Below, in pieces: positions 1-6,354 of a stretch of 10,396 nucleotides of DNA (position 1 is the first letter of the stretch; each line of letters starts with the position of its first letter). Source of the DNA: an uncultured Pseudomonadota bacterium (GTDB taxonomy: Bacteria > Pseudomonadota > Gammaproteobacteria > Steroidobacterales > Steroidobacteraceae); contig CAITAM010000096.1 in the NCBI GenBank assembly GCA_903890265.1, forward strand, positions 1-10,396, written 5' to 3'. Position numbers and translations under genes: made by a program. The notes under the pieces were generated by a model. The model did no database searches, was not told the origin of the DNA, and saw only the letters and a list, made by a program, of their open reading frames with translations.

Positions 1-1
1 C

Positions 2-151
2 GTCGCCGGCGGGCTGCTGCTGCTCGAGCACGGCTCGACGCAGGGCAGCGCCGTGCGCGAACTGCTGGCGGCCCGGGGCTTTACTGCCGTCGGCACCGCC
101 CGCGACCTCGCCGGCCACGAGCGCGCGACCTCAGGCCGCTCCGCGAGCTAA
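2..151 (+). CDS. prmC: C-terminal end of peptide chain release factor glutamine methyltransferase (partial)
   Basis: Only the last 49 codons are present, and the 5' part lies outside the window. Read from base 2, the frame gives a segment with LLLEHGSTQGSAVRELL followed by GFTAVGTARDLAGHERAT and a TAA at 149-151. This matches the conserved end of PrmC/HemK: a hydrophobic strand ending in EHG, then QG.AVR, then a DLAG..R motif. PrmC methylates the glutamine of the GGQ motif in release factors RF1 and RF2, using S-adenosylmethionine, in the cytoplasm. The methyl-donor site and the NPPY catalytic motif would be upstream and cannot be checked here. ppiB follows 36 bases downstream on the same strand, so the two may share a transcript. 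Related N5-glutamine methyltransferases (PrmB) have a less similar tail, so PrmC is the preferred call. Confidence 0.85.
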   Translation, partial: VAGGLLLLEHGSTQGSAVRELLAARGFTAVGTARDLAGHERATSGRSAS

Positions 152-187
152 ACTAGCGCTCTGACAACACGCCACGGGACGCTCGCC

Positions 188-676
188 ATGCTCAGCTTCA
201 AGACTTCTCTCGGTACCTTTACGGTCGAACTGCACCCCGAGGAAGCGCCCATTACCGTCGAGAATTTCTACCGGTATGCCGATGAGGGCTTTTTCGACGG
301 CCTGGTTTTCCACCGCGTCATCCCCGGGTTCGTCATCCAGGGCGGCGGCATGACGCCCGACATGGAGCAGAAAAAGGGGCACGCGCCGATCAAGAACGAG
401 GCCAGCAACGGCCTGAAGAACCGGCGCGGCACGCTGTCCATGGCCAGAACCGATGACATCAACAGCGCCACGTCGCAGTTCTTCGTCAACCTGAAGGACA
501 ACCCGTTCCTGGACCAGCGCCCGGGCAGCTTCGGCTACGCCGTGTTCGGCCGCGTCAAGGACGGCATGGACGTCATCGACAAGATAGCGGCGGTCAAAAC
601 CGGGCAGCGCGGCCACCACGGTGACGTGCCGGTGGAGCCGGTGGTGATCGAGTCGGTCACGCGGATCGACGCCTGA
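188..676 (+). CDS. ppiB: Peptidyl-prolyl cis-trans isomerase B (cytoplasmic cyclophilin)
   Basis: A 162-residue single-domain cyclophilin, the usual length for bacterial PpiB. It catalyses cis-trans isomerisation of X-Pro bonds during protein folding. Visible family motifs are FHRVIPGFVIQGGG at 41-54, carrying the expected active-site residues R43, F48 and Q51, then MAR at 85-87, SQFFVNL at 96-102, and FGRVKDGMDVID near residue 120. The protein starts directly with the first beta strand (MLSFKTSLGTFTVEL) and has no signal peptide, so it should be cytoplasmic (PpiB type) rather than periplasmic (PpiA type). The start ATG is preceded by only a weak GGGA about eight bases upstream. It lies between prmC and mtgA, all on the plus strand with gaps of 36 and 31 bases, which suggests one transcript. 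The family call is firm; the operon is inference. Confidence 0.96.
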   Translation: MLSFKTSLGTFTVELHPEEAPITVENFYRYADEGFFDGLVFHRVIPGFVIQGGGMTPDMEQKKGHAPIKNEASNGLKNRRGTLSMARTDDINSATSQFFVNLKDNPFLDQRPGSFGYAVFGRVKDGMDVIDKIAAVKTGQRGHHGDVPVEPVVIESVTRIDA

Positions 677-707
677 CGCCAGAGCATCTGCGCCTCAAGT
701 CCCGGCG

Positions 708-1424
708 ATGAGGTGGCTGCGCCGGGCACTGCTGTGGGTCGGTGGCGGGTTTTTCGTCACGACCCTCGTCGCCGTGCTGCTGCTGCGCTTCATCGCGCCG
801 CTGACGACCTCCTTCATCGTCGGCTCGTACATCACGGCCTGGCGGCACGGCGACACGGCCTATCACGCCCGCTATCACTGGACGCCGTATAGCGACATCT
901 CCCGGCACGCGAAGCTCGCGGTCATTGCCAGCGAGGACCAGAAGTTCGCGTTCCATCCGGGCTTCGACTTCGATTCCATCGACCGTGCGATGAAGGATCG
1001 TGAGCGGGGCAAGCGCCTGCGCGGTGCGAGCACGATCAGTCAGCAGGTGGCCAAGAACCTCTTTCTCTGGTCCGGCCAGAGCTTCGTCCGCAAGGGGCTC
1101 GAGGCCTACCTGACCCTGTTGATCGAGCTGTGCTGGTCCAAGCAGCGCATTCTTGAAATCTACCTCAACGTGGCGGAGTTCGGCCCCGGTATCTACGGGG
1201 TAGGTCCGGCCGCGGAAGAGTATTTCCACAAGAGTGCGTCGCGCCTGACGCAGAGCGAGGCGGCACTGCTGGCCGGCGTGCTGCCCGCACCCAGCCGGCT
1301 GCATGTCACGGCCCCGAGTGCGTACCTTCTTGGCCGGCGGGCGTGGATCATCGCGCAGATGAACCGCCTCGGTGGCGAGGCCTACATCCGCAGCGTCGAC
1401 TCGAACGGCGCTGTCGACCGCTGA
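708..1424 (+). CDS. mtgA: Monofunctional biosynthetic peptidoglycan glycosyltransferase
   Basis: A 238-residue GT51 glycosyltransferase without a transpeptidase domain, which is the MtgA size. It polymerises lipid II into glycan strands on the outer face of the inner membrane. One N-terminal membrane anchor is visible at about residues 5-30. Family motifs appear in order: EDQKFAFHPGFD at 76-87 (E76 is the expected catalytic glutamate), GASTISQQVAKNLFL at 106-120, RKGLEA at 128-133 (E132 is the second conserved glutamate), and KQRILEIYLN at 145-154. The first ATG gives a complete membrane anchor, but I see no good ribosome binding site ahead of it, so its translation may be weak or coupled to ppiB, which ends 31 bases upstream. 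The gene is convergent with leuA and ends 20 bases from the leuA stop. Confidence 0.95.
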   Translation: MRWLRRALLWVGGGFFVTTLVAVLLLRFIAPLTTSFIVGSYITAWRHGDTAYHARYHWTPYSDISRHAKLAVIASEDQKFAFHPGFDFDSIDRAMKDRERGKRLRGASTISQQVAKNLFLWSGQSFVRKGLEAYLTLLIELCWSKQRILEIYLNVAEFGPGIYGVGPAAEEYFHKSASRLTQSEAALLAGVLPAPSRLHVTAPSAYLLGRRAWIIAQMNRLGGEAYIRSVDSNGAVDR

Positions 1425-1444
1425 GCCGACGCCCGAATCCCCTA

Positions 1445-3148
1445 TCAGGTGCCCGTCGGGGTCTCGGCAGCCGTCACACCGGCGGCGATAGCACCGGCGC
1501 GGTACGCCCGGTTGACCGCGGAGAGCACGGCGAGCAGCGACGCGGTAATGATGTTCGGGTGCTTGCCGACCCCGAACAGCGAACGCCCGCCCGGCGTCGA
1601 GATCTCAACGTAAGCCACGGCCGTGGCACCGCTGCCACCACCGACCGAGTGCTCCTCGTAGGCGACGACATCGATAGGCAGCGCGAGCGCGCGCACGATC
1701 GCGTCAATCGGGCCCGAGCCCGTGCCGTGCAGCGTGACGGCGCGCCCGTCCTGTTCGATCTGCAGCGAAATCCGCTCGCGGTCTTCTGCCTCGGCCGAGG
1801 CCGCGAGCTGGTGCGAGCGATAGGCGAGCGGTGCGCGGGCGCCAAGGTACTCGGCATCAAAGAGGCCGTAGATCTCGGCCGCCGTCAGCTCCTTGCCGGT
1901 CGCATCCGCCCGCTCCTGGACCACGCGGCTGAATTCAATCTGCAGACGGCGCGGCAGGACGAGGTGGTAGTCGCGCTCGAGCAGGTACGCCACCCCTCCC
2001 TTGCCGGACTGGCTGTTGACCCGGATGATCGACTCGTAGGTACGGCCGACATCCGCCGGGTCTATCGGCAGGTACGGCACATCCCAGATGTCACCCGGCG
2101 CGAGTGCGGCGAGGCCCTTCTTGATCGCGTCCTGGTGCGAGCCGGAGAACGCCGTGAACACCAGGTCGCCGACGTAAGGATGGCGCGGGTGAATGGGCAG
2201 CTGGTTGCACGCCTCGGCGCAGCGCGCGACGGCATTGATGTTGGAAAAGTCGAGCCGGGGGTCAACGCCCTGGGTGTAGAGGTTGAGCGCGAGCGTGACG
2301 ATATCCACGTTGCCGGTGCGCTCGCCGTTGCCAAACAGGGTGCCCTCGACGCGGTCAGCCCCCGCCATCAGCCCGAGCTCGGCGGCGGCGACACCGGTAC
2401 CCCGGTCATTGTGCGGGTGCAGGCTGATCACCACGGTGTCACGGTTGCGCACGTGCCGGCAGAACCACTCGATCTGGTCCGCGTACACGTTCGGCGTCGC
2501 CATTTCGACGGTGGCTGGCAGGTTCAGGATGACCTTGCGCTCGGTCGTCGGCTGCCAGACGCCGGTCACCGCGTCGCAGATCTCCACGGCGAAATCGAGC
2601 TCGGTGCCGGTGAAACTCTCCGGGCTGTACTGAAAGGTCCAGTCCGTCTCGGGGTACTTCTGTGCGTACTGGCGCACCCATTCGGCGCCGCGCACGGCGA
2701 TATCGACGATCCCGGCCCGGTCGAGGCGAAAGACCACGCGCCGCTGGGTCGTCGAGGTCGAGTTATACAGGTGCATGATCGCGCGCTTCGCTCCCTTCAG
2801 GCTCTCGAAGCTGCGGCTGATGAGGTCCTCACGCGCCTGCGTCAGCACCTGGACGGTCACGTCGTCCGGAATGCGATCGGTCTCGATCAGTTCACGGACA
2901 AAGTCATAGTCGGTTTGCGAGGCGGCGGGAAATCCGACCTCAATTTCCTTGAAGCCGATCTCGACCAGCGTGTCGAACATCCGGCGCTTGCGCGCTGCAT
3001 CCATGGGCTCGATGAGGGCCTGGTTGCCGTCTCTGAGATCGACACTGCACCAGGTCGGTGGGGCCGCGATGACCTTCGACGGCCACTGCCGGTCGGCGAG
3101 GGCAATGGGCTGAAACGGACGGTATTTCTCGGCGGGATTACGCTTCAT
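1445..3148 (-). CDS. leuA: 2-isopropylmalate synthase (long, type 2 form)
   Basis: This 567-residue enzyme condenses acetyl-CoA with 2-ketoisovalerate to 2-isopropylmalate, the first committed step of leucine synthesis. The TIM-barrel catalytic domain begins with DLRDGNQAL at 37-45 (R39 and D40 catalytic and metal-binding) and includes FKEIEVGFPAAS at 66-77, the metal-binding HPHND at 244-248 and the GNGERTGN signature at 273-280. The C-terminal part, from about residue 430, is the allosteric leucine-binding domain, with HGTGSGPIDA and a glycine-rich GVGKHPNII segment. The N-terminal extension (Y..F.PI.L.DR.WP) is typical of the longer branch found in Actinobacteria and in some Proteobacteria such as Pseudomonas, not of the enteric LeuA. 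The ATG has only a weak GAG-type binding site. A leucine-rich leader peptide lies 113 bases upstream. leuBCD are not adjacent, so leuA is probably transcribed alone. Confidence 0.97.
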   Translation of the reverse strand: MKRNPAEKYRPFQPIALADRQWPSKVIAAPPTWCSVDLRDGNQALIEPMDAARKRRMFDTLVEIGFKEIEVGFPAASQTDYDFVRELIETDRIPDDVTVQVLTQAREDLISRSFESLKGAKRAIMHLYNSTSTTQRRVVFRLDRAGIVDIAVRGAEWVRQYAQKYPETDWTFQYSPESFTGTELDFAVEICDAVTGVWQPTTERKVILNLPATVEMATPNVYADQIEWFCRHVRNRDTVVISLHPHNDRGTGVAAAELGLMAGADRVEGTLFGNGERTGNVDIVTLALNLYTQGVDPRLDFSNINAVARCAEACNQLPIHPRHPYVGDLVFTAFSGSHQDAIKKGLAALAPGDIWDVPYLPIDPADVGRTYESIIRVNSQSGKGGVAYLLERDYHLVLPRRLQIEFSRVVQERADATGKELTAAEIYGLFDAEYLGARAPLAYRSHQLAASAEAEDRERISLQIEQDGRAVTLHGTGSGPIDAIVRALALPIDVVAYEEHSVGGGSGATAVAYVEISTPGGRSLFGVGKHPNIITASLLAVLSAVNRAYRAGAIAAGVTAAETPTGT

Positions 3149-3178
3149 GGCTCTACTCTCGAACGGACGCGGTCGCGC

Positions 3179-3272
3179 GGGATCGAACCGATCCCTGTCG
3201 CTGGGGTTCTGGGGGGTTCCGGTCTTGTCAGCGCCGACCGGTAGCGCGTGTTTGTTTGCGCCTAGGGGCGCA
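3179..3272 (-). promoter_or_regulatory. Candidate leuA attenuator region with three hairpins
   Basis: Between the end of the leader peptide and leuA the minus-strand RNA can form three perfect stems. Hairpin A has arms TGCGCC and GGCGCA (3272-3257) with a four-base loop spanning the leader stop. Hairpin B has arms CCGGTC and GACCGG (3241-3219) with an 11-base loop. Hairpin C has arms GGGATCG and CGATCCC (3195-3179) with a three-base loop. A C-rich, G-poor stretch (about 3218-3200) separates B and C. No hairpin is followed by a U-run, so a classic intrinsic terminator is not visible. Control could instead be Rho-dependent or act on leuA translation. The stems are seen; the regulatory function is inferred from the leader peptide. 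Confidence 0.42.
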
Positions 3273-3354
3273 GAAGGAGGAGGCCGAGCGCAAGCCGCGA
3301 CGACGGGGCGTCGCAGGCCGGAATCAGGGCAGCAGGGTTCGCTCCAAAACTCAT
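3262..3354 (-). CDS. leuA leader peptide (leucine-rich attenuator peptide)
   Basis: A 30-codon ORF upstream of leuA on the same strand. It starts MSFGAN and ends LALGLLLLRP before a TAG. Six of the last ten residues are leucine, four of them consecutive (CTC CTC CTT CTG, preceded by CTT and CTC). This is the layout of the LeuL leader peptides that sense charged leucyl-tRNA by ribosome stalling in enteric bacteria. Several of the leucine codons are CTC or CTT rather than the CTG favoured in a GC-rich genome, which would increase sensitivity to leucine shortage. No Shine-Dalgarno sequence precedes the ATG, and the best upstream promoter would start transcription at or next to its A, so the peptide may come from a leaderless message. 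The stop-codon region can form a hairpin with arms TGCGCC and GGCGCA. Position, composition and strand are seen directly; the regulatory role is inferred from known leu leaders. Confidence 0.78.
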   Translation of the reverse strand: MSFGANPAALIPACDAPSSRLALGLLLLRP

Positions 3355-3361
3355 GTCCAAG

Positions 3362-3390
3362 ACGCTATCACCGGCCGGTTTCACTGGCAA
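3362..3390 (-). promoter_or_regulatory. Candidate sigma-70 promoter of the leuA leader
   Basis: On the minus strand TTGCCA (3390-3385) is separated by exactly 17 bases from TAGCGT (3367-3362), and a TG one base upstream of the hexamer gives an extended -10 element. The -35 box is close to consensus and the -10 box is weak. It lies just after the stop codon of the upstream secreted-protein gene (3402-3404). The spacing puts the expected start of transcription at about 3355-3354, the A of the leader ATG. This agrees with the missing ribosome binding site there. Called by eye. Confidence 0.5.
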
Positions 3391-3401
3391 GACGGGCGCG
3401 T

Positions 3402-3869
3402 TCAGATCGGATCGCCGTCGATTCTCGTCAGCGGCCCGAGGCACTGGCGGCCGGCCGCATCGAAACACATCATCATCTGGGCGCGGCCGGCACTGAAAAA
3501 GACATGGACCTTGGACCCACTGCCCGCCTTGGTCACCTTGCCCTCGCAATCGGGCCGTCCGTTGCCGGTCACGACTTCGCTTGCCACCGCGTAACCGCCG
3601 TTGGCGGCCGCGAGTGGCGCCACCGTGTACCGGCTTTCCGTCGTTTCTTTGCCACTGGCCGCGAGCGCGGTGCCGTCCGGACGGTAGTGGTAGGTCTCCG
3701 TGCAGCCGTTCGGCAGACTCCAGCGCCAGACGCCGACGATCGGGTGACCCGGCGGCGGCGGGGTCGCCGGGCCCGCCGCCGCGAGCGGTGCGACGAGGAA
3801 CGGGAGGGCAAGCCAGATCCCCGGCCGTCCCCGCCCGCGTGTCCCCGATGCCCGGTCCCGCTTTGTCAT
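3402..3869 (-). CDS. Putative secreted protein of unknown function with four cysteines
   Basis: I do not recognise this 155-residue protein. A basic N-terminus (MTKRDR...GRGRPG) is followed by a hydrophobic core IWLALPFLVAPLAAAG at about 18-33, and cleavage is likely after the AAA or AAAG. This is a Sec-type signal peptide, with no lipobox cysteine. The mature part starts with a proline run, then VGVWRWSLPNGC (45-56), an ETYHYRPDGTA segment and SGKETTESRYTV, an alternating pattern that suggests a small antiparallel beta sheet or barrel. C56, C108, C135 and C143 are the only cysteines, so up to two disulfides could form in the periplasm. The ATG at 3869 was chosen because it gives an intact signal peptide and lies 11 bases after the hslO stop. 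The open frame extends much further upstream, but only as a shadow of hslO. Tight spacing suggests cotranscription with hslO. Confidence 0.72.
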   Translation of the reverse strand: MTKRDRASGTRGRGRPGIWLALPFLVAPLAAAGPATPPPPGHPIVGVWRWSLPNGCTETYHYRPDGTALAASGKETTESRYTVAPLAAANGGYAVASEVVTGNGRPDCEGKVTKAGSGSKVHVFFSAGRAQMMMCFDAAGRQCLGPLTRIDGDPI

Positions 3870-3880
3870 AATCCGCCCGA

Positions 3881-4795
3881 CTAGTGCTTGGCCGGCGGGG
3901 CGCTCGGCGACGTCGCCGCGACGAAGAGCCCCGCCGCATCGACGGCATCGAATTCGTACGCCCGGTTGCAGAACTCGCAGCGCACTTCGACATTGCCGCG
4001 CTCGGCGACGATCGACTGGACTTCCTCCGCGCCGAGCGAGCGCAGGATACCGACGACCCGCTCGCGCGAGCAGGCGCACTGGAAATACACGGGGGTCGGC
4101 TCGAAGAGTCGGACGTCTTCCTCGTGGAACAGTCGGTGCAGCAGCTCGTCGGCACCGAGGCTGACCAGTTCGTGATTCGTGAGCGTGTTGGCGAGCATCA
4201 GCACGCGCTGCCAGTCCTCGTCCGCCGCGGCGATTTCGACGAGGTCCTCTTCCGCGGACGCTGTCGAACCGACCGGCAGGCGCTGCAGCAGGAGCCCCGA
4301 CGCCCGCTCCGGCGTCACCGACAACCACAGCCGGCTCGGCAGCTGTTCGGAGTTCAGAAAGTAGCCTTCGAGGCACTCGGCGATCCTCGCCCCCGACAGC
4401 GGCACCACCCCCTGGTAGCGCGAAGTCCGCTCGGCATTCTCCACGGTGACCGTGACGTGCCCCTCGCCGACCAGTGCCCGCAGATCGCGACTCTCCGGTT
4501 CGGCCGTGTAACGCGCGACGCCGCGCATCGCGTGCCCGTGGGTACTCTGGGCGACGAGCAGATGCATCGGTCCGTTGCCCTGCATCTGCAGCGTCAGCAG
4601 ACCCTCGAATTTCAGCGTTGCCACTAGCAGCGCGGTCGATGCCAGCGCCTCGCCCAGCGTCTCCCGCACGATCGGTGGGTAGTCATGGTGCTCGACGAGC
4701 GCGCGGTAGCTCGCGTCGAGATGCACGAGGTGACCACGAACGGGGAATCGCTCGAACAGGAAGCGGTGCATACGATCCCCATCGGCGCGCCGCAC
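3881..4795 (-). CDS. hslO: Redox-regulated molecular chaperone Hsp33
   Basis: Hsp33 is a cytoplasmic holdase activated by oxidation and unfolding. In the reduced protein four C-terminal cysteines bind zinc; oxidation releases zinc and exposes the substrate-binding surface. The switch is intact: CAC at 240-242 followed by SRER, and CEFC at 273-276, giving the CxC...CxxC pattern. The N-terminal domain shows HRFLFERFPVRGHLV, LVATLKFEGLLTLQMQGNGP, MRGVARY, RYQGVVPL and SEQLPSRLWL, all typical. Three in-frame starts are possible: GTG at 4852 (323 residues), GTG at 4795 (304) and ATG at 4771 (296). I prefer 4795. It gives a short leader before HRFLFE like that of the E. coli protein, and it has a GAGG five to six bases upstream. 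The ATG at 4771 (GGGGA upstream) is a close second. It follows gatB by 69 bases on the same strand. Confidence 0.93.
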   Translation of the reverse strand: MRRADGDRMHRFLFERFPVRGHLVHLDASYRALVEHHDYPPIVRETLGEALASTALLVATLKFEGLLTLQMQGNGPMHLLVAQSTHGHAMRGVARYTAEPESRDLRALVGEGHVTVTVENAERTSRYQGVVPLSGARIAECLEGYFLNSEQLPSRLWLSVTPERASGLLLQRLPVGSTASAEEDLVEIAAADEDWQRVLMLANTLTNHELVSLGADELLHRLFHEEDVRLFEPTPVYFQCACSRERVVGILRSLGAEEVQSIVAERGNVEVRCEFCNRAYEFDAVDAAGLFVAATSPSAPPAKH

Positions 4796-4816
4796 CCGGC
4801 CCTCGGAACGGCCGGG
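4795..4816 (-). promoter_or_regulatory. Hairpin covering the likely hslO start
   Basis: On the minus strand a perfect seven-base-pair stem, CCCGGCC with GGCCGGG around an eight-base loop (4816-4795), ends on the G of the preferred hslO GTG start. It takes in part of the upstream GAGG. If formed, it would hide the ribosome binding site. All seven pairs are G-C, so it would be very stable. There is no U-run, so it is not an obvious terminator for gatB. Its relevance depends on which hslO start is used. Confidence 0.3.
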
Positions 4817-4864
4817 CGGGCGGCCCCGCGAACTGTCGTCAGCGGCGCTCACGACACATTCCGC

Positions 4865-6343
4865 TCAGGGCCCGGCCAGCATTTTGCGCAGGATTTCGTT
4901 GAGCGCGGCCGGATTGGCCTTGCCCTGCGTGGCCTTCATTGCCTGACCGACGAAATACCCGAACAGCTTGTCCTTGCCCGCCCGGTATTCCGCGAGCTGT
5001 CCCGGGCTCGCCGCCATGACCTCCGCGATCGCCTTCTCGATCGCCCCCACGTCCGTAATCTGGCGCAGCCCGCGGGCATCGATCACCGCATCGGCGTTGC
5101 CGCCTCCGGCCCACATGCCCTCGAACACGTCCTTGGCCAGCTTGCCGGAGATCGTCGCGTCGATGATGCGGGTCAGCAGTCCGGCGAGCTCCGGCGCCTT
5201 GAGGGGCGACGAGGCGATGTCCATGTTCTCCTTGTTGAGCGCGGCCGACAGGTCGCCCATCACCCAGTTCGCAGCCAGCTTGGCATTCGCCCTGGCCGCC
5301 GCCTCGTCGGGGGCCTTAGGCAGCGCCGAGACAGTCGCTTCGTAGTAGCCAGCAAGCTCACGGCTCGCCGTGAGCACGCCGGCGTCGTAGGCCGACAACC
5401 CGTACCGCGACTGAAAACGCGCCGCCTTCTCGTCCGGCAATTCCGGAAGCGTTGCCCTGACTTCGGCGACGAAGGCCGGTTCGATGACCACCGGCAGCAG
5501 GTCCGGATCCGGGAAGTAACGGTAGTCGTTCGCTTCCTCCTTTGAGCGCATTGACCGGGTCTCGTCCTTGACCGAGTCGTACAGTCGCGTTTCCTGCACC
5601 ACCTTGCCGCCGCTCTCGATCAGGTCGATCTGGCGGGCCACTTCGTAGTTGATGGCCTTCTCGACGAAGCGGAACGAATTGACGTTCTTGATCTCGCAGC
5701 GCGTTCCGAACTTCTCGGCCCCGAACGGGCGCACCGACACGTTCGCGTCGCAGCGAAACGAGCCTTCCTGCATGTTGCCGTCGCAGATCTCGAGGTAGCG
5801 CACCAGCGAGTGCACCTTCTTCAGGTACGCAATCGCTTCCTTGGCCGACCGCAGGTCAGGCTCGGAGACAATCTCAAGCAGTGGCGTGCCGGCCCGATTC
5901 AGGTCGATACCGGAGGCGCCGACGAGCCCCTCGTGCAGCGACTTGCCCGCATCTTCTTCCAGGTGCGCGCGCGTGATGCCGATGGTCTTTGTCGTGCCGT
6001 CATCGAGCATGATGTCGAGCGAGCCGCGCTCGACGATCGGCCGCTCGTACTGGCTGATCTGGTAGCCCTTTGGCAAGTCGGGGTAGAAGTAGTTCTTGCG
6101 CGCGAAGACCGATCGTGACGCCACGGTAGCGCCGGTGGCGAGCCCGAACTTGACCGCCATTCGCACCGCATCCGCGTTCAACACCGGCAACACGCCGGGG
6201 TAGCCGAGGTCGACGAGATCAGCCTGCGTATTGGGATCCGCACCGAATACGGTGGCGCTGCCGGAGAATATCTTGGAGTGCGTCGCGAGCTGGGCGTGAA
6301 TCTCAAGCCCGATGACCACTTCCCACTTGGTTTCTGATGTCAT
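4865..6343 (-). CDS. gatB: Asp-tRNA(Asn)/Glu-tRNA(Gln) amidotransferase subunit B
   Basis: GatB is the kinase and tRNA-binding subunit of GatCAB. It activates the misacylated aspartyl or glutamyl residue with ATP, and ammonia delivered from GatA then amidates it. At 492 residues it has the usual length. Visible are WEVVIGLEIHAQL (7-19), FARKNYFYPDLPKGYQISQ (80-98), the GatB signature IDLNRAGTPLLEIVSEPD (146-163) and RCDANVSVRP. The helical YqeY-like tail that holds the tRNA ends the protein, with YRAGKDKLFGYFVGQAMK from about 453. The start at 6343 is set by the conserved beginning and by an AGGGA six bases upstream that overlaps the gatA stop codon. The open frame runs up to 6547, but that extension is an antisense-like shadow within gatA. 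It lies ten bases after gatA, so coupled translation is likely. Confidence 0.97.
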   Translation of the reverse strand: MTSETKWEVVIGLEIHAQLATHSKIFSGSATVFGADPNTQADLVDLGYPGVLPVLNADAVRMAVKFGLATGATVASRSVFARKNYFYPDLPKGYQISQYERPIVERGSLDIMLDDGTTKTIGITRAHLEEDAGKSLHEGLVGASGIDLNRAGTPLLEIVSEPDLRSAKEAIAYLKKVHSLVRYLEICDGNMQEGSFRCDANVSVRPFGAEKFGTRCEIKNVNSFRFVEKAINYEVARQIDLIESGGKVVQETRLYDSVKDETRSMRSKEEANDYRYFPDPDLLPVVIEPAFVAEVRATLPELPDEKAARFQSRYGLSAYDAGVLTASRELAGYYEATVSALPKAPDEAAARANAKLAANWVMGDLSAALNKENMDIASSPLKAPELAGLLTRIIDATISGKLAKDVFEGMWAGGGNADAVIDARGLRQITDVGAIEKAIAEVMAASPGQLAEYRAGKDKLFGYFVGQAMKATQGKANPAALNEILRKMLAGP

Positions 6344-6349
6344 CGCAGT

Positions 6350-6354
6350 TCCCT
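6350..6354 (-). promoter_or_regulatory. gatB ribosome binding site overlapping the gatA stop
   Basis: AGGGA (6354-6350 on the minus strand) lies six bases before the gatB ATG, and its first A is the last base of the gatA TGA (6356-6354). It decides the gatB start and suggests that ribosomes finishing gatA reinitiate on gatB. Confidence 0.7.

Noticed and set aside
3179..3195. Hairpin C read as an intrinsic terminator of the leu leader
   Set aside because: The stem is perfect, but the bases after it are GC-rich with no U-run, so it does not meet the criterion for an intrinsic terminator. It is kept only as a possible regulatory structure.
1343..3244. A 633-codon open frame on the plus strand opposite leuA
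   Set aside because: It is a shadow. leuA on the minus strand shows all catalytic motifs over the same bases, while this frame yields an arginine-, valine- and alanine-rich product with no recognisable domain. Such frames are common in GC-rich DNA.
3402..4376. A 324-codon minus-strand frame as one long protein
   Set aside because: The upstream two-fifths overlap hslO in another frame and give arginine-rich low-quality sequence. Only the part from the ATG at 3869, with a signal peptide, is credible.
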